Positions 1 through 6,278 of a stretch of 64,000 bases of DNA are shown here, one piece after another (the first letter of the stretch is position 1; every line of letters begins with the position of its first letter). The stretch is from Schaalia sp. ORNL0103. GTDB taxonomy: Bacteria > Actinomycetota > Actinomycetes > Actinomycetales > Actinomycetaceae. Location: assembly GCF_019429565.1 (NCBI RefSeq), contig NZ_JAHXSA010000002.1, positions 124,001-188,000 on the forward strand, written 5' to 3'. The notes under the pieces are model-generated. The model worked only from the letters and a program-made list of their open reading frames with translations, was not told where the DNA came from and did no database searches. The position numbers and the translations under genes are program-made.

Positions 1-491
1 GGGACGCTCAGGCCCACGGCCTCGAGCGAATTCTCCACGCGAGGCCAGATCTCCTCGCGCGCAACCCCCAGGTTTTCCATGCCGAAGGCCACGTCGTCGC
101 CCACGCGGGCGAGGACCACCTGGGCCTCAGGGTCCTGCATGAGCAGGCCCACGCGGCCCCTCGCCTCGGCCGGAGCGACGCCATCGACGGTGAGCGTGCC
201 GGTGGCCTCGCCCTCCTCGGCGCCGCCCAGCAGGCCGGCCAAGCCGCCCATGAGCGTCGACTTGCCCGACCCGGACGGGCCCAACACCAGCACGCGCTCG
301 CCCGGCGCGATATCGAGATCAACGTCCGACAGCGCGGCGTTCTTACGCCCGGCGTGACGCCATCCCCAGCCGCGCGCGCACACGCGCGCGCCCGCCCCCT
401 CACCCAGCGCAGCCGAGGCACCGGGCGAGGACACGGGGCGGGAGGAGGCGGGGTGGGCCTCGTCCATGGAACCGAAATCAGACAAGCTCAC
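1..491 (-). CDS. ECF-type ABC transporter ATP-binding protein (HMP/thiamine type), partial
   Basis: This is the N-terminal part of an ABC ATPase that runs off the left edge of the window. It shows a Walker A motif GPSGSGKS and a Q-loop region (MQDPEAQVV), followed by FGMENLGV, as in energy-coupling-factor ATPases. It lies directly behind the YkoE-like membrane gene and a TPP riboswitch, so it most likely drives uptake of a thiamine precursor (YkoD type). The frame is open from a GTG at 491 that overlaps the upstream stop; a TTG at 485 lies 9 bases after a GGAG, and an ATG at 467 is also possible. The catalytic second half, including the signature and Walker B motifs, is outside the window. 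The family call is firm; the substrate is inferred from context. Confidence 0.8.
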   Translation of the reverse strand, partial: MSLSDFGSMDEAHPASSRPVSSPGASAALGEGAGARVCARGWGWRHAGRKNAALSDVDLDIAPGERVLVLGPSGSGKSTLMGGLAGLLGGAEEGEATGTLTVDGVAPAEARGRVGLLMQDPEAQVVLARVGDDVAFGMENLGVAREEIWPRVENSLEAVGLSV

Positions 492-1077
492 GCGCTCCAC
501 GGCCTGAGGCGAAGCGATCCAGGGCGCCTGTCTTTGCCAGCGCGTTCGTCAGCGCCCAAGCGAGGATACCCGCCAGGACAATACCCGACGCCATGCCGCA
601 CACGAGGTAGATCACGTTGTAGAGCACGCCCTTCGTGATGTGGCCGGAGAGGAAAAGCTCGAGGACCCACTCGAACGCAAAGGACACGGCGCCCGCAGCG
701 CCCACGATCGTCACGTTGAAGCGGCGGTAGGCCACCAAGGCGAAGACGACCTCCGCGCCGAGGCCCTGCGCGAGACCCGAGTAGATGGTCTCGACGGCCC
801 ACTGGGAGCCCAGGGCCATGGAGACGGTGGCAGCCATCAGCTCGACGAAGAGCGCGGCGCCGGGCTTGCGGATGACGTAGCCGCCGAGCGTGCCGCCCAG
901 CAGCCAGACGCCCGTCACCAGGCCACCCACACCGGGGCCGATAGTCTTGAGGAACTCGTAGCCTGCGCCGCCCACCTGGTTCCAGACGACAAAAATGAGG
1001 CCGCAAGCAACGCCCAGGACGGCGGCGGTGACGATGTCAATGACCCTCCAGCGGAGGGACGGAGCAGTGGATGCCAT
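478..1077 (-). CDS. ykoE: YkoE-family thiamine-precursor ECF transporter S component
   Basis: This is an integral membrane protein of 199 residues with five or six hydrophobic segments and the family pattern of short loops (ending FVVWNQVG, then GVWLLGGTLGGYVIRKPGAA and SQWAVETIYSGLAQGLGAE). YkoE proteins are the substrate-binding S components of ECF transporters for hydroxymethylpyrimidine or thiamine. The ATG at 1077 follows GGGAG at suitable spacing. The gene starts about 45 bases downstream of a TPP riboswitch and overlaps or abuts the ATPase gene behind it, so the two form one thiamine-regulated operon. Length and hydrophobicity match the family. Confidence 0.85.
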   Translation of the reverse strand: MASTAPSLRWRVIDIVTAAVLGVACGLIFVVWNQVGGAGYEFLKTIGPGVGGLVTGVWLLGGTLGGYVIRKPGAALFVELMAATVSMALGSQWAVETIYSGLAQGLGAEVVFALVAYRRFNVTIVGAAGAVSFAFEWVLELFLSGHITKGVLYNVIYLVCGMASGIVLAGILAWALTNALAKTGALDRFASGRGARELV

Positions 1078-1122
1078 GCGAAAATACTCCCTTCGTGTTG
1101 CACGGCGGCCACGAGGGAAGAG

Positions 1123-1212
1123 CCTTCCTACGCCGGTATGATCCGGATCAGGTTCTACGGTCGGGGGTGGTCCCCTCTCAGCTCGCTTCGAGCTCCCGTG
1201 GCACTCTGGTGA
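1123..1212 (-). promoter_or_regulatory. TPP (thiamine pyrophosphate) riboswitch
   Basis: On the minus strand this stretch carries the THI-element landmarks in order: CTGAGAGG of the pyrimidine-sensor arm, then CCTGATCCGGATCATACC and GGCGTAGGAAG of the pyrophosphate arm and closing stem. It precedes ykoE. Binding of TPP is expected to switch the transporter off. I see no clear intrinsic terminator between it and the ATG at 1077, so control at translation initiation is more likely. Confidence 0.93.
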
Positions 1213-1237
1213 GCATAGTCACTTGGTATTCATTCCG

Positions 1238-2707
1238 CTACTCATGCAGATGAGGACCGGTATGCGGGCCCTCTCCCGTGCCCCCGTCGCCGAGGACCCC
1301 GCGCGACGCGCGGCGCAGCAGGAAATGGCGGTTCGCGAAGGCCGCACCCACGATGAACGCGATCCAAATCAGCGAATAGACGAGGCCGGGGCGAGTATCG
1401 TCCCACATCGCCAGGATGACACCCATGCAGCCCATGAACGCCAGGACGATCCAGGCGCTGATCGCGCCGCCAGGGGCCTTGAACGTCGAGGCCGCATGCA
1501 GCTGGGGGCGCTTGCGCAGGTAGACCAGGTAGGACACGACGATGACAACCCACACGCCCATGAACAGCGTCGCCGACACGGAGGTCACCAGCGTGAAGGC
1601 CTCGGAAATCGAGCCGCCCATCCCCATGATGACGATGCCCGACAGGAGGCACACGCAGGACAGGAACAGGGCGTTGAGGGGCACGTGGTGACTGGACAGT
1701 CGGGCGAAGATGCCGGGCGCCTGCTCCTGGCGGGCCAGGCCGTAGAGCATGCGCGACGTGGAGTAGATACCCGAGTTCGCGCTCGACGCGGCCGAGGAGA
1801 GGACCACCAGGTTGACGATCGTGGCCGCGGCGCCCAGCCCGGTCAGCGAGAACATCGTGACGAAGGGGGACTTCTCGGGGCTCACCTGATCCCAGGGGGT
1901 CACCATCATGATGGCCGCGAGCGCAGCCACGTAGAAGAGCATGATACGAACGGGGATGGAGTTGACGGCCTTGGGCAGGGTGTTGTCCGGGTCGTCGGTC
2001 TCGGCGACTGTCGTGCCGACCATCTCGATCCCAATGAAGGCGAAGAGGGCGATCTGGAAGCCGCCGAGGAAGCCGGTGAATCCGGTCGGGAAGAAGCCGC
2101 CATGGCTCCACAGGTTCGAGACGGCGGCCGCGGTTCCCTCCTCGTCAACCGTGCCCATGGCGACCATGCCGAAACCGACGATGACCAGGGCGATGATCGC
2201 GACGATCTTGACGAGCGCAAACCAGAACTCCGTCTCGCCGAAGGCCTTGACCGTCATGGCGTTGAGGGCGAAGAGCAGCAGCGTCGTCGCACCGATGGGG
2301 ATCCACGCGGGCAGGTCCGGCCACCAAAAGTGCGTGTAGCCGGTGATCGCGATCATGTCGGCGACGCCGGTGACCACCCAGCACGCCCAGTAGGTCCACC
2401 CCGTCACAAAGCCGGCCCAGGGGCCAATGAGGTCGCGGGCGATGTCCGCGAAGGTCGCGTACTTGTGGTCGGAGAGCAGCAGCTCGCCGAGGGTGCGCAT
2501 GAACAGGAACAGGACCGCGCCGATGATCATGTAGACCAGCAGAATCGAGGGGCCCGCGACGGAGATCGTCTTACCCGATCCCATGAACAGACCCGTACCG
2601 ATCGCGCCACCGATGGCGATCAGCTGGATGTGGCGGTTTTTCAGCGTGCGCTGAAGCTTTTCGCCACCCTGCTGGGGCTCACCGTGTTCGACGTTCTCAA
2701 CTGTCAT
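1238..2707 (-). CDS. APC-family amino-acid permease (CycA/GABA-permease type)
   Basis: This is a 489-residue inner-membrane transporter of the amino-acid/polyamine/organocation superfamily with about 12 hydrophobic segments. The N-terminal LKNRHIQLIAIGGAIGTGLF is the conserved first helix of the AAT group, which includes CycA, the D-serine/D-alanine/glycine carrier, and GabP. Further AAT hallmarks are GFQIALFAFIGIEMVGTTVAE and SSAASSANSGIYSTSRMLY. I chose the ATG at 2707 because AAGGAAC precedes it and the helix starts soon after; a longer frame to 2833 has no support. The substrate cannot be fixed from sequence; small neutral or D-amino acids fit best. Confidence 0.88.
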   Translation of the reverse strand: MTVENVEHGEPQQGGEKLQRTLKNRHIQLIAIGGAIGTGLFMGSGKTISVAGPSILLVYMIIGAVLFLFMRTLGELLLSDHKYATFADIARDLIGPWAGFVTGWTYWACWVVTGVADMIAITGYTHFWWPDLPAWIPIGATTLLLFALNAMTVKAFGETEFWFALVKIVAIIALVIVGFGMVAMGTVDEEGTAAAVSNLWSHGGFFPTGFTGFLGGFQIALFAFIGIEMVGTTVAETDDPDNTLPKAVNSIPVRIMLFYVAALAAIMMVTPWDQVSPEKSPFVTMFSLTGLGAAATIVNLVVLSSAASSANSGIYSTSRMLYGLARQEQAPGIFARLSSHHVPLNALFLSCVCLLSGIVIMGMGGSISEAFTLVTSVSATLFMGVWVVIVVSYLVYLRKRPQLHAASTFKAPGGAISAWIVLAFMGCMGVILAMWDDTRPGLVYSLIWIAFIVGAAFANRHFLLRRASRGVLGDGGTGEGPHTGPHLHE

Positions 2708-2854
2708 CGTTGTTCCTTCCGCCTGCTCCCAGCCTGGGGGCTTTTTGCGCGGCCTTTGCGCGCCTGCGTGACGCGCTTGACTATCCAACGCTACCGCACA
2801 GGTACGCGCATGACCGAATCCAGAGCTACGCATGGCAGATGCGGTGCATTCAAG

Positions 2855-2868
2855 TTAGGTTTGCCTTA
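2855..2868 (+). promoter_or_regulatory. DtxR/IdeR-like iron box overlapping a start codon
   Basis: TTAGGTTTGCCTTA is an imperfect palindrome that resembles the left 14 bases of the actinobacterial DtxR/IdeR consensus (TTAGGTTAGGCTAACCTAA). Its last base is the A of the ATG at 2868. A bound repressor would cover the start of the DUF2218 gene. Confidence 0.5.
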
Positions 2869-3377
2869 TGACGCAGAATTCGACGCCTTCGACGGGCGAG
2901 ACCGCCACCCCCTCAACGGCCAAGGCCTCGTACCCCCTGATCTCCGTGGCCACGGTTACCACCGAGCGTGCCGCACGCTACGGCAAGCAGCTGGTGAGCC
3001 ACATGGGCCACAAGATCACGGGTTCGTGGGACGAGGAAGCGGGCAGCGGATACCTGCTGTTCGACCGCGAGGGTCCGATCCTGGGGCGTTTCGACGTGAT
3101 CGCGTCGGCGTCTGATCTGAGGCTTGAGCTGCGCACGGAGCCCGAGCGCGCCGATCGCCTCGAATTCATCGTCGGCATCCACCTGGCGCGCTTCGGCGCA
3201 CGCGACAGCCTCGCTATTTCGTGGGAGCGCACCGACGGCAGCGAAGGTTCCACGCAGGGCCCCCTCACCCCTGAAGAGGTCGAGGCGCACGCCCGCGCCA
3301 AGAAGGCAGCACGCGAGGCGGCGGCGCAAGAGGCGGCGCGAGAGGCGGCGGTGCGAGAGGCCGGGCACGCGGAGTAG
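2868..3377 (+). CDS. DUF2218 domain protein
   Basis: This is a soluble protein of 169 residues. The core from about residue 22 to 120 matches DUF2218: an early TERAARYGKQLVSHMGHK, then WDEEAGSGYLLFD, then LEFIVGIHLARFGARDSLAISW near the end. DUF2218 genes often accompany siderophore-utilisation genes, though the biochemical role is unknown. Residues 130-169 form an Ala/Glu/Arg-rich, probably helical tail (repeats of AAREAA) that looks like a low-complexity expansion. There is no Shine-Dalgarno sequence before the ATG, so the mRNA may be leaderless. An iron-box-like palindrome sits on the start codon, in keeping with iron control. Confidence 0.8.
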   Translation: MTQNSTPSTGETATPSTAKASYPLISVATVTTERAARYGKQLVSHMGHKITGSWDEEAGSGYLLFDREGPILGRFDVIASASDLRLELRTEPERADRLEFIVGIHLARFGARDSLAISWERTDGSEGSTQGPLTPEEVEAHARAKKAAREAAAQEAAREAAVREAGHAE

Positions 3378-3398
3378 TCGCGGCGCGGCAACCCTCAT

Positions 3399-3514
3399 CA
3401 ATTCCGCACGTAATTCCCTGACGGACGGACGCGTTAGCGTCTCAAAAACCGCAGAATTCCAACGTTCTGACTTAAAATATTGAAACAGTCGCAGGGGAAT
3501 TACGTGCGAAATTT
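3399..3514 (-). repeat. 115-bp inverted-end element, copy A
   Basis: It begins AATTCCGCACGTAATTCCC and ends GGGGAATTACGTGCGAAAT, which form an inverted repeat of about 19 bp. The interior holds CAGAATTCCAACGTTCTGAC followed by TTAAAA. Four more copies lie at 4051, 10158, 10474 and 48587; this copy and the one at 4051 are in the opposite orientation to the other three. The element has no open reading frame. Confidence 0.85.
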
Positions 3515-3576
3515 CGGAGCGTTGACGCCCGCTCCCGGCAGATGTCGATGCAGTTCCCCCCACCATTCGGCACCGG

Positions 3577-3866
3577 GAGGCATTGCACTACTTTCGCCAG
3601 CGTTGCACTACTTAGCAGGGCATTGCACTAGTTAGGGAGCATTACACCAGTTAGGGAGCATTACACCGCCTGGGAACTGGTGTAATACCCAGCTAAATGG
3701 TCTAACACCACTTAGGAACAAGCCCCACCGCGCGGCCAGCGTCCGACCCCCGGAGGCATTGCACTACTTTCGCCAGCGTTGCACTACTTAGCAGGGCATT
3801 GCACTAGCTACTATCCAGTGCAATACTCCCCCATCTAGTGCATTGCTCCGTCAACTAGTGCAACGC
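3577..3866. repeat. Array of degenerate TTGCACTA/TTACACCA motifs at 20-bp period
   Basis: Motifs of the form CATTGCACTA or CATTACACCA start at 3581, 3601, 3621, 3640 and 3659, a period of 19-20 bp. Inverted versions (CTGGTGTAAT, CAGTGCAAT, CTAGTGCAT) follow. A block of more than 50 bp starting GGAGGCATTGCACTAC at about 3577 is repeated almost exactly at about 3754. No gene is visible here. The regular spacing of two helical turns suggests a protein-binding array, but this is inference. Confidence 0.75.
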
Positions 3867-3913
3867 TTCGGAGTCACAAGCTCCACCATGGTTCGCACAG
3901 CAACTCCCACACT

Positions 3914-4005
3914 GGGCATTACACCTCTTACGGGACGGTGCACCTCTTACGGGACGCTGCACCCGATCAGATCGGGTGTACTGCCTACGGATCGGGTGCA
4001 GCACC
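3914..4005. repeat. Second motif cluster: 19-bp tandem and palindrome
   Basis: ACACCTCTTACGGGACG at 3921 is repeated as GCACCTCTTACGGGACG at 3940 (19-bp step). It is followed by the palindrome CACCCGATCAGATCGGGTG at about 3960-3978 and a further GATCGGGTGCAGCACCC. The motifs are related in form to the array just upstream. No coding capacity is evident. Confidence 0.6.
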
Positions 4006-4050
4006 CACGCACACAAGCACAACCGTGGCGAATGCCCCGCCACCGTCCAC

Positions 4051-4164
4051 CAATTCCGCACGTAATTCCCTGGCGACCGGACTTTGTAGCACCCCAAAAA
4101 CCCCAGAATTCCAACGTTCTGACTTAAAAAGTTAAAGCATCTACAGGGGAATTACGTGCGAAAT
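4051..4164 (-). repeat. 115-bp inverted-end element, copy B
   Basis: This copy has the same ends and interior as copy A and the same orientation, so A and B bracket the two motif clusters as direct repeats. It starts AATTCCGCACGTAATTCCC and ends GGGGAATTACGTGCGAAAT. Confidence 0.85.
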
Positions 4165-4220
4165 GTGGGGGACACACCCGGCCAGGCACTCAGATCACCA
4201 CCCGTGAATCGCACCCACAA

Positions 4221-4253
4221 CAAACCCCCACAGCCACAAGGCTGCGGGGGTTG
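4221..4253. terminator. Rho-independent terminator hairpin
   Basis: AACCCCCACAGCC pairs with GGCTGCGGGGGTT across an ACAA loop. It lies between the repeat region and the convergent end of the SRPBCC gene, and may act on both strands. Confidence 0.6.
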
Positions 4254-4325
4254 TCATTCAGCTCATTGCCGCGCCACATCGAGACGCGCCGACATCAGCA
4301 GACACCGGCACGGAAGCGCAGACGC

Positions 4326-4805
4326 TCAGCGGCCCTCAAGGTAGTTCTTCGCCGCGATCAGGACCTGTTCCCACATGCCGATCGCGTCGTCGTACGCCTG
4401 GCGGGCCTCGGCCTCGTCGTCGGAAACCGACGCCAGACCCGACTCCTCCACGTGGATGGCGACGCCACCGCGCTCCTCGGACAGGGAGACCTCGACGCGG
4501 GTCGCGTACTCGTCCGGCAGCTCGTCGTCGGCGAGCGGGTACCAGCGGAAGGCAACGACATCCATCGGATCCTCGTCGGCCTTCTCGATCAGCCAGTCGC
4601 CGGCGTCCGGGTCGCTCACGCGATAGATGCCGTCATCCCCGAGCGTCACCTCGTGGTCACCCAGCGGGCCGTCGTTGACCCACCAGCCCGGCTCCGACAC
4701 GAGCGCCCACGCGGCCTCAATGTCGCAGTCCACGACCACGTCGGTCTCGACGCGATCCAGGTCGTCCTCAACGTCGGCGTCAGAAGTCATGTCAAAGAAG
4801 CTCAT
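4326..4805 (-). CDS. SRPBCC (START-like/AHSA1-type) family protein
   Basis: This is an acidic soluble protein of 159 residues. The pattern of an N-terminal strand (ETDVVVDCDIEAAWALVSEP), a central strand pair with a variable loop, and a long C-terminal helix (MWEQVLIAAKNYLEGR) is that of the Bet v1-like SRPBCC fold, whose members bind hydrophobic ligands or act as cyclases or chaperone activators. I take the ATG at 4805 (MSFFDMTSD); an ATG at 4790 is an alternative and neither has a clear ribosome site. It appears monocistronic. No specific ligand can be assigned. Confidence 0.7.
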   Translation of the reverse strand: MSFFDMTSDADVEDDLDRVETDVVVDCDIEAAWALVSEPGWWVNDGPLGDHEVTLGDDGIYRVSDPDAGDWLIEKADEDPMDVVAFRWYPLADDELPDEYATRVEVSLSEERGGVAIHVEESGLASVSDDEAEARQAYDDAIGMWEQVLIAAKNYLEGR

Positions 4806-4884
4806 ACACCAACGGTACCGGGTCGGGCGCTCCCAGGCACGCGAATGGACACCCGAACCGGCACCCGTCTCCGCGCGCATACGA

Positions 4885-4935
4885 CGAGGCCGTGGCCGGC
4901 CCCGCAGGGAAGCGAGAGTCAGCCACGGCCTCGGC
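4885..4935 (-). terminator. Terminator-like hairpin after the Cys-rich DUF2249 gene
   Basis: GAGGCCGTGGC and GCCACGGCCTC form a long GC stem just beyond the stop of the gene ending at 4949. The arm contains the GACGAGGCC word that recurs in many intergenic sites of this window. It lacks a strong T-tract. Confidence 0.55.
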
Positions 4936-4948
4936 GTGTCAAAGAGCC

Positions 4949-5545
4949 TCAGGCGAGACGCGTGATGCGGTAGCGCCAATCCACGGGGCCAACCTCGAGG
5001 GTCTCCACGCGGTAGTGCTGCTCGGAGTCCTGCAGGTGCGCGAACAGCGGCTCGGGCTGGTGGGGCGCGCAGATCTGGATGTTCTCGCCGACGGGCAGGT
5101 TATCGACCGCGGCGAAGAGGACCGCGTGGCGCACGACGCGGGGGATCGAGTGGATGACCAGCTCGTCCGCGCCCGGGCGGTGAATGACGCCGGCGCCGCC
5201 AGCGTGGACGTTGCCCGCAGAGGGGGCGCCGTCACCGCAGCCGCAGCCACCGGCCGTGGAGGCGATGGGCTCGGCGGCCATCTCGTGGGGACGCTCGGCG
5301 GGGGCGTCGTGTCCGCCGCAGCCGCAGCCACCCTGCTCGGGAGCCTGCTCGGCGGGGGCCTCGGCAGCCTCAGCGCCGTGGCCGTGTCCGCCGCAGCCGC
5401 AGCCGCCCTGCTCGGGGGCCTGCTCGACGGGGGCCTGCTCGGCGCGCGCCTTCTTACCTTCGCCACCACAGCCGCAACCGCAGCCGCCGCCCTCGGAAGG
5501 GACGGTGTTGGCGTCGACCAGCTTGAACATCTGACGGTCAGTCAT
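4949..5545 (-). CDS. DUF2249 protein with Cys-Gly repeat N-terminus
   Basis: This is a protein of 198 residues in two parts. Residues about 20-110 consist of Cys-Gly clusters (GGGCGCGCGGEG, GGCGCGGHGHG, GGCGCGGHD, GGCGCGDG) separated by Ala/Glu/Pro-rich linkers (EQAPEQ). Residues about 125-195 match DUF2249, a small SirA/TusA-like alpha-beta domain often linked to metal or nitrogen-oxide stress proteins: ELVIHSIPRVVRHAVLFAAV, then GENIQICAPHQPEPLF and WRYRITRL. At least nine cysteines plus histidines in the repeats suggest binding of iron, zinc or a cluster, which is inference. The start has AAGGAAAAGAC before the ATG. The repeat units are nearly identical at DNA level, so their number may vary between strains. 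Confidence 0.75.
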   Translation of the reverse strand: MTDRQMFKLVDANTVPSEGGGCGCGCGGEGKKARAEQAPVEQAPEQGGCGCGGHGHGAEAAEAPAEQAPEQGGCGCGGHDAPAERPHEMAAEPIASTAGGCGCGDGAPSAGNVHAGGAGVIHRPGADELVIHSIPRVVRHAVLFAAVDNLPVGENIQICAPHQPEPLFAHLQDSEQHYRVETLEVGPVDWRYRITRLA

Positions 5546-5627
5546 GTCTTTTCCTTATCCTTCGGCCCGACGGGCCATTTCAGCGAACCTTACCCAGTGT
5601 AGGCATGCCTCAGCCGCGCACGCGCGT

Positions 5628-6083
5628 TCACTTAATGAGGAACTCGGCCTCGACCTCGACGCTGACGTTGAGGGGCAGCGCGGCGACGCCCACGGCGCTG
5701 CGTGCGTGCTGGCTGCCGAAGATCTCGCCGAACAGCTCGGAGGCGCCGTTGATCACGCCGGCCTGGCCGTAGAAGTCGGGGCGCGAGGACACGAAGCCCA
5801 CGACCTTCACGACGCCCGCGAGGTTGTCGATGCCGCCCGCTGCTGCGGCGGCTGCGGCCAGGGCGTTGAGGGCACACACGCGCGCCGCGTCCTTGGCGTC
5901 CTCGGGGTCCGCGCCGTCCTCGCCGACCGCGCCGATGCACACGGGCTCGCCGTTCACGACGGGGATCTGGCCGGAGGTGCGCACGACGCCACGGTCGATG
6001 ACGGCCGGCACGTAGGCGGCGACGGGGGTGGCGACGGCGGGCAGTTCGAGGCCGAGCTCGGCGAGCTTCTCGGAGGGGAGCAT
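5628..6083 (-). CDS. RidA/YjgF/UK114-family protein
   Basis: This 151-residue protein has the family layout: an early GVVRTSGQIPVVNGEP, then ARVCALNALAAAAAAAGGID, VVKVVGFVSSRPDF and a C-terminal LPLNVSVEVEAEFL. RidA enzymes deaminate reactive enamine/imine intermediates made by PLP enzymes such as threonine dehydratase; the class with these features is the more divergent YjgF group, so true imine deaminase activity is not certain. I chose the ATG at 6083, preceded by AAAGGA, over a longer frame to 6254. It stands alone between the DUF2249 gene and the large lipoprotein gene. Confidence 0.85.
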   Translation of the reverse strand: MLPSEKLAELGLELPAVATPVAAYVPAVIDRGVVRTSGQIPVVNGEPVCIGAVGEDGADPEDAKDAARVCALNALAAAAAAAGGIDNLAGVVKVVGFVSSRPDFYGQAGVINGASELFGEIFGSQHARSAVGVAALPLNVSVEVEAEFLIK

Positions 6084-6278
6084 GAGGGGTCCTTTCGTTG
6101 TGATCGACGAGGCCGGGGCCTCGTCCTCTGGTTCCAGTTTAGTTGCGCTGATCCCGGGGGTGGCGAGTGAGGGTGCGGGCGTGAGATACCGGCTGGGACC
6201 TCGGCGAAAAAGACGCGATGCAGGCATGCGTGCGCCCCGCGTGTCGACAATCATGCGGGGCGCACTATTCAGGAAGGC

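Noticed and set aside
1223-3115. 630-codon plus-strand frame rich in His, Arg, Asp and Gly
   Set aside because: It is antisense to the amino-acid permease and partly to the DUF2218 gene; composition is that of a reverse-frame shadow in high-GC DNA.
3577-3866. Possible CRISPR array
   Set aside because: The repeats are about 10 bp, degenerate and in both directions, with no spacers of regular unique sequence and no cas genes.
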